Assembly: GCA_022828105.1 (NCBI GenBank)
Contig: JAJEJC010000007.1
Span: 124,001 to 188,000, forward strand
From: Dehalococcoidia bacterium
GTDB taxonomy: Bacteria; Chloroflexota; Dehalococcoidia; Bin125
Reading direction: 5' to 3'
DNA length: 64,000 nucleotides
In this document: positions 54,316-62,525 of the stretch, piece after piece
Numbering within the stretch: the stretch's first letter is position 1
Layout: the number at the start of each line of letters is the position of its first letter
Program-made: the position numbers and the translations under genes
The notes under the pieces: model-generated
Seen by the model: only the letters and a program-made list of their open reading frames with translations
The model's database searches: none
Told to the model about the DNA's origin: nothing

Positions 54316-55091
54316 CCCTGAGGATCGCCTGGTTCGCCACCGCGCGTGGCACGAGTTCGAGCAAACTGCTCAACGCGGCCCTGGGCGCCATCGCCGAACA
54401 GCGGCTGGACGCCGAAATCGCCTGCGTCGTCTGTAATCGGGAGCGAGGCCAGTCGTCCAACACCGACGCATTCCTCGACGCCGTTGAACGGGCCGAGATT
54501 CCGCTGATCGCCCGCAGTTCCGGGGCCTGGCGCAAGTCGGTCGGCGGGGAGTTCTCCGATCCCAGCCAGGGCCTTGCCTCCTGGCGTCGCGACTTCGACG
54601 CGTTCCTGTACGAGCGCATCGCCGGATATCGACCGGACATCGCCGTGCTGGCCGGCTACATGATGATCGTCACCGACATCATTTGCGACCGCATCGCCTG
54701 TCTCAACCTGCATCCCGCCTTGCCCGACGGTCCGATTGGGACGTGGCAGCAAGTGATTCACCAGCTCATCGCCGATCGCGCCTCGCGTTCCGGCATGGTC
54801 ATGCAGCGCGTGACCACGGAACTGGACCGCGGCCCGACCGTCACCTGGGCGCAGTATCCAATCCAGGGAGCCGACTTCGCGCCGCTCTGGAAGCGGCACG
54901 GCACAGATCTCGGCCAGCAGACGCCGCTCTTTCACGCGATCCGCGAAGCGGGCGTCCGCCGGGAGCCGACCTTCGTGATCCAGTCGCTTCAGGCCATCTC
55001 GGAAGGCGAGGTCGCCGTGCCCGCGCCGGATGCGGCCACGACTGGGTCGGAGATCACCGATCGCGTGGAGACCAGCTTGAGGGCGGGCTGA
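54312..55091 (+). CDS. Formyltransferase related to phosphoribosylglycinamide formyltransferase (PurN)
   Basis: 259 residues. The N-terminus (RIAWFATARGTSSSKLLNAAL) resembles the GART nucleotide-binding loop, and the formyl-transfer core has AGYMMIV, NLHPALPDGPIGTWQQ (Asn-x-His) near 135 and TTELDRGPTVTWA (the catalytic Asp) near 172. The insert between LDAEIACVVCNRERG and the core and the C-terminal 60 residues are longer than in PurN, so the substrate may differ. It is coupled to xseB rather than to purine genes. Confidence 0.75.
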   Translation: MTLRIAWFATARGTSSSKLLNAALGAIAEQRLDAEIACVVCNRERGQSSNTDAFLDAVERAEIPLIARSSGAWRKSVGGEFSDPSQGLASWRRDFDAFLYERIAGYRPDIAVLAGYMMIVTDIICDRIACLNLHPALPDGPIGTWQQVIHQLIADRASRSGMVMQRVTTELDRGPTVTWAQYPIQGADFAPLWKRHGTDLGQQTPLFHAIREAGVRREPTFVIQSLQAISEGEVAVPAPDAATTGSEITDRVETSLRAG

Positions 55092-55160
55092 CGATCTCGA
55101 TCGGTTATGTCAAGTTTGACCCTTCGGTCAGTACTGGGCACGTGAGTAAGCCAATAACTA

Positions 55161-55166
55161 TATGAT
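55161..55166 (+). promoter_or_regulatory. Candidate -10 for a leaderless transcript of the small membrane gene
   Basis: TATGAT, six bases, then the ATG at 55173, exactly the spacing for transcription starting on the A of the start codon. There is no Shine-Dalgarno sequence. No -35 is recognisable. Confidence 0.5.
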
Positions 55167-55172
55167 CGCGGC

Positions 55173-55457
55173 ATGGCCGATGAAGATGTCCCCGTCCTGA
55201 CGCCGGTCCTTGTTGAGTCGCGCCCGTCCTCGCTGCTGCCGGCGATTCGCGAGGACCTGGCGCCGTTTGTGCCGGCCATTCGCAGCGTCGCCGGCATCCT
55301 TGCCGCCGCCGCGGTCGCCGAATTCACTGCTCGGTATGCTGCACCAGCGTTGATCGATACCGCGCGGCAGATCATCGCCCCGGCGCCGCAGCACAAGCAG
55401 ACAATCCTTGTTGAAGAACAAACGACAGTCCGCCGTCGGGTTACGGTCCTCTCTTAG
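55173..55457 (+). CDS. Small protein with one hydrophobic segment
   Basis: 94 residues. A hydrophilic N-terminus with Pro is followed by FVPAIRSVAGILAAAAVAEF (about 32-51), then a helical stretch and a basic C-terminus. It resembles a membrane-anchored or peripheral helix. No family is recognised. Its last 50 bases overlap the start of the lamin-tail gene in another frame, which suggests coupled expression. Function is unknown. Confidence 0.6.
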   Translation: MADEDVPVLTPVLVESRPSSLLPAIREDLAPFVPAIRSVAGILAAAAVAEFTARYAAPALIDTARQIIAPAPQHKQTILVEEQTTVRRRVTVLS

Positions 55458-57816
55458 CGTCCTCGTCTTGATCGCTATCGCCGGAATGCTGTTTCCCCTG
55501 GTGCACGGTGCTCGCTCCGCAGCAGCGACACACAACCCACGGCTGATCATCAGCGAGGTCTATCCAAACGCACTCGCTGCGGGCGCCTCGGTCGAGACGA
55601 ATGAGTGGGTCGAGATTCAAAATCTCGAGTCGCACCGAGTCAGTCTTTCCGGCTGGATGATCGAAGATGCGCAGGCAGTTGCTGCCTTGCCCGACATCAA
55701 CCTTGCTCCTCGAGCCGCGGTGCTCATCGTCGGTCGGGCGGCAACGATGTTGGTGCCGGCTTCACAGACGCTGATCGTGCTCGATTCCTCCGCGATCGGC
55801 ACCGGTTTGCGCAACAGCGGCGATCGCGTCGCGCTCGTCAATCCCCAGGGTGTCCGCCATGACGCAGTGAGTTGGGGTGACGTGCGAAGTCCGCGCTTCA
55901 TGCAGGCGCCGAATCCCGGCGAGTCGATCGTCCGCGACGCTCTCGGTCAACAGCGGATCGCTGCCGCGGCTTCACCGTGGATCGTTTCTGAGCCGCTCGG
56001 CGCGGAACCGGATCGTCACGAGCATCCCAGACCGGACACCCGAATGCGGATCATTGCTGCGTCGGTGAGCGAGCAGGGCGACCAGGGCGAAAGCGTGACC
56101 GTTCGCAACGTCGGCGATGAACCGCTTCGGACTGTCAACTGGACGCTCACGGTCGGAAGATCATCGGTGCGGCTGCGCTCGTTGTTGATTCGGCCCGGCG
56201 ACAGCCACATCATTCGACCGGATGCCGGACGACTCGGTTCCGGACTGCGCCGCGCCGGCGGGCTGCTGGTGCTTCGCGATCAGGATGGGAACTGGCTCGC
56301 CACCGCTAGTTGGGGCGACGACCGGACATTCCACGACCAGTCCGCGCCCGAAGCAGGAGAGGATCTTCGCTTCAATCCGCTGACCCGGAAGCATCCCAGG
56401 ATTCCCTGGTATGAATCGTCAGGCTTCAGTGGCTTCTACCAGGTCTCGACCGTTGGGCGAGCAGCATGCCGCGCCTGCCACGCCGAGATTGCGATCCAGC
56501 TTGAATTCGAGCAACCCGACCGCGTGTCCGGCGATGGCGTTCAGCAAGATGAGCCGGCACTGTGGATCAGCGAGGTCTACCCCAATGCGGGCCAGGGCCG
56601 CAATGACGCATCGTACGAGTGGTTCGAGCTGACGAGCCGCAGCGACGCGCCCATCGACCTGAGCGGATGGATGATCCAGGACAACACGTCGAGCGACCCG
56701 CTTGACGGCCTCGTGATCGCGCCCGGCTCTTCCGTCGTCATTGGGGCCGGCTCGGAGTCCGAACAAGCTTTGGACCTGAGTATCGAAGACGGTCGGATTG
56801 GTAACGGTCTGGCCAACGCAGGCGATCGTCTGCAGCTCGTTGATCCCGGCGGACGAGTCGTCAACGCAATCAGCTGGGGCAACGACCGAACCCATACCAC
56901 CGTCAAGGCGCCCGACGAACAGCACTCAATCCATCGATCGCAGCACGATGCCGTGCCGACGGTCGGTCCTCCGAGTCCGGGCGAGGTCCCGATTCCCATT
57001 CTCGACGCAGAAGCTGAAGAGGACGACGAGTCAGTTGCAGCGACTCAGGTCGAGAGTCAGCCCGAGGCGGTAAACAACGCCCGCGACGGCGAGTCTTCAG
57101 CGCAAGAGCGGGCATCAACGGAGACCCCAACAGTCCGAATCACCGAGATTCTGCCTGCACCGCTGTCGGGACAGCCGGAGTGGATCGAGCTCTTGAATGC
57201 CTCCGGGCAACCGGTCGATCTGAGCGGGTGGTCAGTCGGCGATCTCGGCGGTCGCACCGACCTCTCCGGAATACTGCCAGCCGGCGGCCGCTTAGTGATC
57301 GCCACGTTGCCGCTCGACTCAGACGGATCGACACTGGTGGTCGATCGCATCGGCAACGGACTCAATAACGACGCCGACACGATCGTCGTGTATGACGCCG
57401 CTGGACGCGAAGTGGACCGCGTCACGTATGGCGGCAACGGCTTACCTGCACCAGGATCCGGTCTCTCGATCGCGCTCGATCCAGCGCGTTGGGTTGTGAC
57501 GGCGAGTCCGTCGCCGGGGACGAGCGATGTCGTACCGCTGCTTGACGACGCGTTTCGCGCAGCCGCCGTCAAGGAGCCGGTCTCCGACGAAGGCCGGCTG
57601 CCGGTCGTTCAGGCTCCTCCCGAGGAAGGCGTCAATGCGTGGATGATCGTCAGTTTCGCGCTGATCGGCGTCATTTTGACTCTCTCGCTACGCCGCTGGC
57701 AGCCGAGTCCCGAACCAGCCGATGACGCTGCCGAGCCAGCCGTCTTTGCGAGTCAACCGGAGTCCCCGGAAGGCACCCCGGGGCGCCATGCCGATGACGA
57801 GACTCCTCCGAGATGA
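55408..57816 (+). CDS. Cell-surface protein with lamin-tail domains and a CxxCH motif
   Basis: 802 residues. A signal peptide or N-terminal anchor (about 12-35) is followed by three clear lamin-tail domains (LTD), at about 45-150 (LIISEVYPNA...NEWVEIQNLE), 385-495 (WISEVYPNAG...YEWFELTSRS) and 575-680 (VRITEILPAP...PEWIELLNAS), each with an SGW turn and an ANAGD or NNDAD loop, and a weaker copy at about 213-310. A CRACH sequence near 352-356 matches the c-type heme-binding pattern CxxCH. A transmembrane helix (about 746-764) and an acidic tail close the protein. The start is TTG 55408 or 55411. It is likely exported and membrane-anchored. Confidence 0.85.
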   Translation: MLKNKRQSAVGLRSSLSVLVLIAIAGMLFPLVHGARSAAATHNPRLIISEVYPNALAAGASVETNEWVEIQNLESHRVSLSGWMIEDAQAVAALPDINLAPRAAVLIVGRAATMLVPASQTLIVLDSSAIGTGLRNSGDRVALVNPQGVRHDAVSWGDVRSPRFMQAPNPGESIVRDALGQQRIAAAASPWIVSEPLGAEPDRHEHPRPDTRMRIIAASVSEQGDQGESVTVRNVGDEPLRTVNWTLTVGRSSVRLRSLLIRPGDSHIIRPDAGRLGSGLRRAGGLLVLRDQDGNWLATASWGDDRTFHDQSAPEAGEDLRFNPLTRKHPRIPWYESSGFSGFYQVSTVGRAACRACHAEIAIQLEFEQPDRVSGDGVQQDEPALWISEVYPNAGQGRNDASYEWFELTSRSDAPIDLSGWMIQDNTSSDPLDGLVIAPGSSVVIGAGSESEQALDLSIEDGRIGNGLANAGDRLQLVDPGGRVVNAISWGNDRTHTTVKAPDEQHSIHRSQHDAVPTVGPPSPGEVPIPILDAEAEEDDESVAATQVESQPEAVNNARDGESSAQERASTETPTVRITEILPAPLSGQPEWIELLNASGQPVDLSGWSVGDLGGRTDLSGILPAGGRLVIATLPLDSDGSTLVVDRIGNGLNNDADTIVVYDAAGREVDRVTYGGNGLPAPGSGLSIALDPARWVVTASPSPGTSDVVPLLDDAFRAAAVKEPVSDEGRLPVVQAPPEEGVNAWMIVSFALIGVILTLSLRRWQPSPEPADDAAEPAVFASQPESPEGTPGRHADDETPPR

Positions 57817-58592
57817 CTGATGCTGACCGAGTTCGAATCGCCGTTGCGATTGCGCGCAGCGGTCGCGCTTCCCGCAGAGGCGCGGAGGTACTGATCCGCG
57901 AGGGCCGCGTCGCCATTGACGGCGAGCCGACCACGGATCTCTCCCTCCGGGTCGATCCTGATCGGCAACGGATCACGATTGACGGCGCGCCTCTCGCGAA
58001 GTCCGAAGCGCTGCGCTACTACGCCCTGAACAAGCCTCGCGGCGTCCTCTCGAGCGCGCGCGACGACCGAGGCCGCACCACGGTTGTCGACATGCTTCCG
58101 CGGAACGCCCCGCGCTGCGTTCCGGTCGGCCGACTGGATCTGGACAGCGAAGGCCTGATGCTGTTGACCAACGACGGTCCACTGGTCAGTGGTCTGCTTC
58201 ACCCGTCAAGCGAAGTGCAGCGCGTGTATCTCGTTGAAGTCACGGGCGTCCCCAGCGGCGATCAACTCGACCGCATCAACGACGGACTCGTTTCCGAAGG
58301 CGAGCAGCTTCAGGCCAAGCCCGCGCGATCACGCCGACCGGGGCGCACGCTCAAGTCGGGACGTGTCACGTCCTGGATCACACTGACGCTGCACACCGGC
58401 CGCAAACGAGAAGTGCGGCGCCTGTGCGAGGCGATTGGTTATCCGGTAGTCACATTGCGCCGCGTGCGGTTCGGCCCGCTCCTGCTCAGAGACCTGGAGA
58501 GCGGCGGCGTACGGCCACTGAGTCGTCGCGAGATCCGCCTCCTGCGTCGCGCGGCTGGACTTGGCGGCGACGCTACGGAAGTCGGACCGTAG
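57813..58592 (+). CDS. RsuA/RluB-family pseudouridine synthase
   Basis: 259 residues. N-terminal S4 RNA-binding domain (RVRIAVAIARSGRASRRGAEVLIREGRVAIDG), then the catalytic domain with YYALNKPRGVLSS, PVGRLDLDSEGLMLLTNDG (catalytic Asp) near 110 and TLHTGRKREVRRLCEAIGYPVVTLRRVRFGPL. It modifies 23S or 16S rRNA; the exact site (RluB or RsuA type) is not certain, though the length fits RluB. ATGA overlap with the lamin-tail gene, and cmk follows, the usual rluB-cmk neighbourhood. Confidence 0.92.
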   Translation: MTDADRVRIAVAIARSGRASRRGAEVLIREGRVAIDGEPTTDLSLRVDPDRQRITIDGAPLAKSEALRYYALNKPRGVLSSARDDRGRTTVVDMLPRNAPRCVPVGRLDLDSEGLMLLTNDGPLVSGLLHPSSEVQRVYLVEVTGVPSGDQLDRINDGLVSEGEQLQAKPARSRRPGRTLKSGRVTSWITLTLHTGRKREVRRLCEAIGYPVVTLRRVRFGPLLLRDLESGGVRPLSRREIRLLRRAAGLGGDATEVGP

Positions 58593-58604
58593 TTGGTTCA
58601 CCAT

Positions 58605-58610
58605 TACCAT
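58605..58610 (+). promoter_or_regulatory. Candidate -10 directly before cmk
   Basis: TACCAT, six bases, then the cmk ATG at 58617. No ribosome-binding site intervenes. The spacing equals that before the xer gene and the 94-residue gene. Confidence 0.4.
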
Positions 58611-58616
58611 GACCGC

Positions 58617-59366
58617 ATGACCGATGCGCCCATGTCCGGTTGCCAAGATCTGCTGGTCGCGATCGACGGACCGGTCGCCTCGGGCAAGACCGCGGTCGGC
58701 GAAGCGCTATCCCGTCGCTTCGGCTGGAGACTGTTCGACACCGGGATCATGTACCGGGCCGCTACCTGGCAAGCTCAGCGCCGCGCCGTGCACCTGGACG
58801 AACACGAGACCGTCGCTGACCTGATCCGGGCTTCCGAGTTTCGGCTCGTGCCCTGCTCGGACCGGAACTCCACCGGACTCGATGTCTATGTGGACGGCCA
58901 CGACGCAACGCCGCACCTCAGAGAGTCGGCAGTGGAGTCCGGGGTTCCCACAGTGGCAGCGATCGCAGAGGTTCGCGCGCTAATGGTCGAGATACAACAA
59001 CGAGAAGCGGCGCGCGGATGCATGATCGTCGTGGGGCGGGACATCGGCACGGTGGTACTGCCCCATGCGCCGGTGAAAATCTTCCTCGACGCGAGCGAAC
59101 AGGTTCGAGCGCAGCGCCGAGCTGCTGAACAGGCTGAACAGAGTGACGGCGTCGACGAAGAATCCGTCCTCGTCGCCACTCGCCGCCGCGACGCCCGCGA
59201 TCGGAGTCGTCGCACCTCGCCGCTCGTGGTCGCGAGCGACGCGATCACGCTGGACACGTCCGAGCTCACGCTCGACGAATCGATCGATCTGGCCGAGCAA
59301 ATCGTGCGGCAGCGCATCCCCGAACTATCGCTGTCCGGCGATGCCGTGCCGCCGGCGGGAAGCTGA
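58617..59366 (+). CDS. cmk: Cytidylate kinase
   Basis: About 249 residues. P-loop AIDGPVASGKTAVG near 16, LFDTGIMYRAATW, the CMP-binding insert with TPHLRESAVESGVPTVAAI, GCMIVVGRDIGTVVLPHAPVKIFL and DRSRRTSPLVVASDAITLDTSELTLDE. Phosphorylates CMP and dCMP. A 9-base duplication (59124-59132 and 59133-59141) encodes AEQAEQ in a loop. The frame is open up to 58593, but the ATG at 58617 is the first good start. It is four bases from plsC. Confidence 0.94.
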   Translation: MTDAPMSGCQDLLVAIDGPVASGKTAVGEALSRRFGWRLFDTGIMYRAATWQAQRRAVHLDEHETVADLIRASEFRLVPCSDRNSTGLDVYVDGHDATPHLRESAVESGVPTVAAIAEVRALMVEIQQREAARGCMIVVGRDIGTVVLPHAPVKIFLDASEQVRAQRRAAEQAEQSDGVDEESVLVATRRRDARDRSRRTSPLVVASDAITLDTSELTLDESIDLAEQIVRQRIPELSLSGDAVPPAGS

Positions 59367-59369
59367 ACC

Positions 59370-60197
59370 ATGCGACGCCGTGTGTACCGTTGGACGACGC
59401 GACAGCTCACGCGGCTGTTCTTTGGCGAGTATGAGGCGCTGGCCAACATCGGCATGACCGGAATGCCCAACGCGTCCCGCGTCTGGTTCCTGGTCGCCGG
59501 CTTCCTCGCCCGCACGGCATTCATGCGCGTCGTACGCTGCGAGTGGATTCACTTCGACCGAATCCCCAAGGGCGCCGTGATCATTGCCTCCAACCATGTT
59601 TCTTCGGCGGATCCCGCGATGATGGCCTCGGCAATGTATCCACGCTCTCCCCGCTACATGGCGAAGGTCGAATTGTTCCAGAAGGAACCGGTGATCGGAT
59701 ACCTCTTTGCGCTCTCGGGTGCGTTTCCGGTGCGCCGGGGCGCCGGCGACCGGCTCGCAATCCGCGAGGCCGAGCGCCTGCTCGACGACGGCGCGGCGGT
59801 CGGCATGTTTCCCGAAGGCCACCGTTCCGACACGGGAGCGATGATGCAGGCCCATTCCGGCACGGCGCTGCTCGCGCTGCGTTCACGCGCTCCGGTGGTC
59901 GCGGTCGGAATCACCGGTTCCGAGCGGATGCGAGCCGGTTGGCGGGCGTTGTTTGCCCGTACCCGGGTGCGCATGACCGCCTCGCATCCCTTCGTCGTCG
60001 AGCCTGCGGGCAGGCGGATCACGCGCGATGACATCGATCGGGCGCACACGACCATCATGCGTGCCATTGCCGAACAGCTACCCCCCGCGTATCGTGGCGT
60101 GTATGGGCACTTGGTCGACAATGCCGACCAAGCGAACGCAGCCGTTCCAACCGCGACGGAGACGCCGACGCCACAACAGCCAGGAGCACGAGCATGA
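59370..60197 (+). CDS. plsC: 1-acyl-sn-glycerol-3-phosphate acyltransferase (PlsC family)
   Basis: 275 residues. The acyltransferase boxes are complete: NHVSSAD (H-x4-D) near 75, FPVRRGAGD, FPEGHRS near 148 and VVAVGITG. A hydrophobic stretch at about 36-54 probably contacts the membrane. It makes phosphatidate from lysophosphatidate. The C-terminus has a Thr/Pro/Ala-rich tail. It overlaps the ispH start by four bases; cmk-plsC-ispH is a known gene order. Confidence 0.9.
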   Translation: MRRRVYRWTTRQLTRLFFGEYEALANIGMTGMPNASRVWFLVAGFLARTAFMRVVRCEWIHFDRIPKGAVIIASNHVSSADPAMMASAMYPRSPRYMAKVELFQKEPVIGYLFALSGAFPVRRGAGDRLAIREAERLLDDGAAVGMFPEGHRSDTGAMMQAHSGTALLALRSRAPVVAVGITGSERMRAGWRALFARTRVRMTASHPFVVEPAGRRITRDDIDRAHTTIMRAIAEQLPPAYRGVYGHLVDNADQANAAVPTATETPTPQQPGARA

Positions 60198-61069
60198 AGA
60201 TTCACCGAGCAAGTGACATGGGCTTCTGTTTTGGGGTGCGTCGAGCTGTCGACATGATGAAAGAAGCGGCGGCCAATGGGACCAGGGTGACCACGCTGGG
60301 ACAGGTGGTGCACAACCCTCAGGTGGTCGCCGAGCTGGAGACAACGGGCATTGCGGTCAAGGAGGACCGTTCCGCCGACGGAGTCGACACGCAGACGGTC
60401 GCCATCACCGCTCACGGTGTGGGCGAAACCGTGGTACGCGACATTGAGGCCCGAGGCCTGCAGGTAATCGATACCACCTGCCAGTTTGTTGCCCGCTCGC
60501 AGCGAGCGGCCCGAAACCTTGCAGAACGCGGCTTCACAGTGATCATCTTTGGCGATCCGACCCACCCGGAGGTGAAGGGCGTGCTCGGCTGGTGCCGCGG
60601 CCGCGGCATCGTCATCAACGACGAGTCGCTCGAAGGGTTGCCCGACTATCTGTCGGCCAAGATCGGCGTCATCTCGCAGACCACTCATACGCCCGAGCGG
60701 TTCGCCGCATTTGTTTCCAACCTGATGCGCGCCCGCATTGACCAGATCACCGAGATTCGCGTCGTCAACGTCCTCTGCAACGCGACGACAGCCCAGCAGA
60801 CGGCAACGAGAGACCTGACCGAAGATGTCGATCTGATGATCGTGGTTGGCGGACACAACTCGGCTAACACGCGTCACCTGGCCGAACTCTCGCGGGCCAA
60901 CGGCATCGAGACGTATCACGTCGAGACCGCCGGCGAGCTTGAGTCGCATTGGTTCGACGGTCACGAGGATGTCGGGGTAACTGCCGGCGCTTCTACACCC
61001 GATTCCTCAATCGACGCGGTCGTCGCGCGAATCGAGGAGATCGATCAACTGGCCTCCGCGACTGTCTGA
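60194..61069 (+). CDS. ispH: IspH, 4-hydroxy-3-methylbut-2-enyl diphosphate reductase
   Basis: 291 residues, last MEP-pathway step. The three cluster-binding cysteines are in MGFCFGVRRAV (residue 12), DTTCQFVARSQ and NVLCNATTAQQ. Substrate-binding motifs THPEVKG (catalytic Glu), ISQTTHT, VVGGHNSANTRHL and VGVTAGASTPDSSI are all present. ATGA overlap with plsC. Confidence 0.96.
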   Translation: MKIHRASDMGFCFGVRRAVDMMKEAAANGTRVTTLGQVVHNPQVVAELETTGIAVKEDRSADGVDTQTVAITAHGVGETVVRDIEARGLQVIDTTCQFVARSQRAARNLAERGFTVIIFGDPTHPEVKGVLGWCRGRGIVINDESLEGLPDYLSAKIGVISQTTHTPERFAAFVSNLMRARIDQITEIRVVNVLCNATTAQQTATRDLTEDVDLMIVVGGHNSANTRHLAELSRANGIETYHVETAGELESHWFDGHEDVGVTAGASTPDSSIDAVVARIEEIDQLASATV

Positions 61070-61078
61070 CCCGGATCG

Positions 61079-61084
61079 TACGGT
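61079..61084 (+). promoter_or_regulatory. Candidate -10 before the DUF512 gene
   Basis: TACGGT, five bases, then the ATG at 61090. The hexamer is identical to that before the cca-type gene. Confidence 0.3.
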
Positions 61085-61089
61085 TTCCC

Positions 61090-62511
61090 ATGCCCCGATC
61101 GCGCCGTTCCACAGTCCCTGCTGGTGCGATCCGCGCCATTGACCCCGACTCGCTGGCCAACGAAGCCGGCCTGCAACCCGGCGACCAGGTGCTGTCCGTG
61201 AACGGACAGCGGATTCGGGATCCGGTCGATTACCGCTTCCAGACCACAGAGCAACTTGTCGAACTCGAAGTCGTCCACGAGGGGCAGGTTGGGTTCGTTG
61301 AGTTTGAGAAGCCGATTGATGAACCGCTGGGCATCGAGTTCAACGACGAGGCGTTCGACGGGACCCGGATCTGCAACAACAAGTGTTTCTTCTGCTTCCT
61401 CAAGGGTCTGCCCAAGGGACTGCGGCGTCCGCTGTACATCAAGGACGACGATTATCGGCTCTCCTTTCTGCACGGCAACTTCGTCACCATGACCAATCTC
61501 AGCGACGACGATTGGCAGCGGCTCGCGGAACAGCGCCTGAGCCCGTTGCACATCAGCGTGCACGCGACCAACCTGGAACTGCGGCGCAGGTTGCTGGGCA
61601 ACCGAACCGCGCCCGACATCCTGGAACAGCTCGATCGACTTGCGGAGATGAGAATCGAGGCGCACACGCAGGTCGTGCTCTGCCCCGGCGTCAATGACGG
61701 CGCCGCGCTCGATGAGACCGTCTCCGACCTGCTCAGTCACGACAACGTGGTCTCCATCGGGGTCGTGCCGGTCGGCTCTTCGATGGAGGGAGATGCGCGC
61801 ATCGGCGAACCAGGCATGCGAGCGCACAGCGGCGTCGAAGCGAAGCAGGTCATCCGCCAGCTCCGGCGATGGCAGAGTATCGCCCGGACCCAACGCGGCG
61901 CGTCAGTGGTGTTCCCTAGCGACGAGTTCTATCTCACCGCCGGCGCTCAGATACCCTCCAGCGGCCGCTATGACGGATTCCCGCAGTGGGAAAACGGCAT
62001 CGGTATGACGCGCACGCTCTTCGACGATTGGACCAAGACTCGACGCAGACTGCGCAAGGGGAACTTGAACGTGCCTCGCACGGAAGCGCTCCTGGCGTGC
62101 GGCACGCTCATCGCCCCGACACTGAAGCAGCTGTGCGAGGATGCTTCGCGATTGACCGGCTGCCGCCTTGAGGTCGTCCCGGTTGAGAACACGCTCTTTG
62201 GTTCGCGGGTCAATGTCAGTGGACTAATTCCCGGGGCAGACTTCGCCGCCGCACTGCGGGGTGTTGACCTTCCGGAGCGAGTGTTTCTGCCGCGCGCCTC
62301 GCTCGACTACTTCGGCAACAAGTTCCTCGACGATCTCACTCCAGCCGAGCTCGAAGATCGAATCGACCGTCCGGTGTCCTTTGTTTATTCCATGTCGGAG
62401 CTACTAGAGTCGATCAGTGACGGCGTTGAGCAGGGGAGCCGCGACGGCAGGCAACCGCGCCCCAACCTGCGTTCCAACGGTCGAAGTTGGACCACGCCCG
62501 AGGCGGGGTAG
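61090..62511 (+). CDS. PDZ / radical-SAM / DUF512 iron-sulfur protein
   Basis: 473 residues. An N-terminal PDZ-like segment (DPDSLANEAGLQPGDQVLSVNG) near 20-40, then a cysteine cluster CNNKCFFCFLKGLP (C-x3-C-x2-C) near 95 typical of radical-SAM enzymes, SPLHISVHATNLELRRRLLGN, and a C-terminal DUF512 domain with DEFYLTAG, GRYDGFPQWENGIGM and VENTLFGSRVNVSGL. Members of this family are conserved in Firmicutes-like and Chloroflexota genomes near der or ispH. The reaction has not been established. The ATG at 61090 starts the family N-terminus; the long upstream frame lies within ispH. Confidence 0.88.
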   Translation: MPRSRRSTVPAGAIRAIDPDSLANEAGLQPGDQVLSVNGQRIRDPVDYRFQTTEQLVELEVVHEGQVGFVEFEKPIDEPLGIEFNDEAFDGTRICNNKCFFCFLKGLPKGLRRPLYIKDDDYRLSFLHGNFVTMTNLSDDDWQRLAEQRLSPLHISVHATNLELRRRLLGNRTAPDILEQLDRLAEMRIEAHTQVVLCPGVNDGAALDETVSDLLSHDNVVSIGVVPVGSSMEGDARIGEPGMRAHSGVEAKQVIRQLRRWQSIARTQRGASVVFPSDEFYLTAGAQIPSSGRYDGFPQWENGIGMTRTLFDDWTKTRRRLRKGNLNVPRTEALLACGTLIAPTLKQLCEDASRLTGCRLEVVPVENTLFGSRVNVSGLIPGADFAAALRGVDLPERVFLPRASLDYFGNKFLDDLTPAELEDRIDRPVSFVYSMSELLESISDGVEQGSRDGRQPRPNLRSNGRSWTTPEAG

Positions 62512-62525
62512 AAGCAGAGCGCTCC

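Noticed and set aside
62512-62525. glmS ribozyme or riboswitch
   Set aside because: Only 14 bases separate glmS from the preceding gene, with no ribozyme core.
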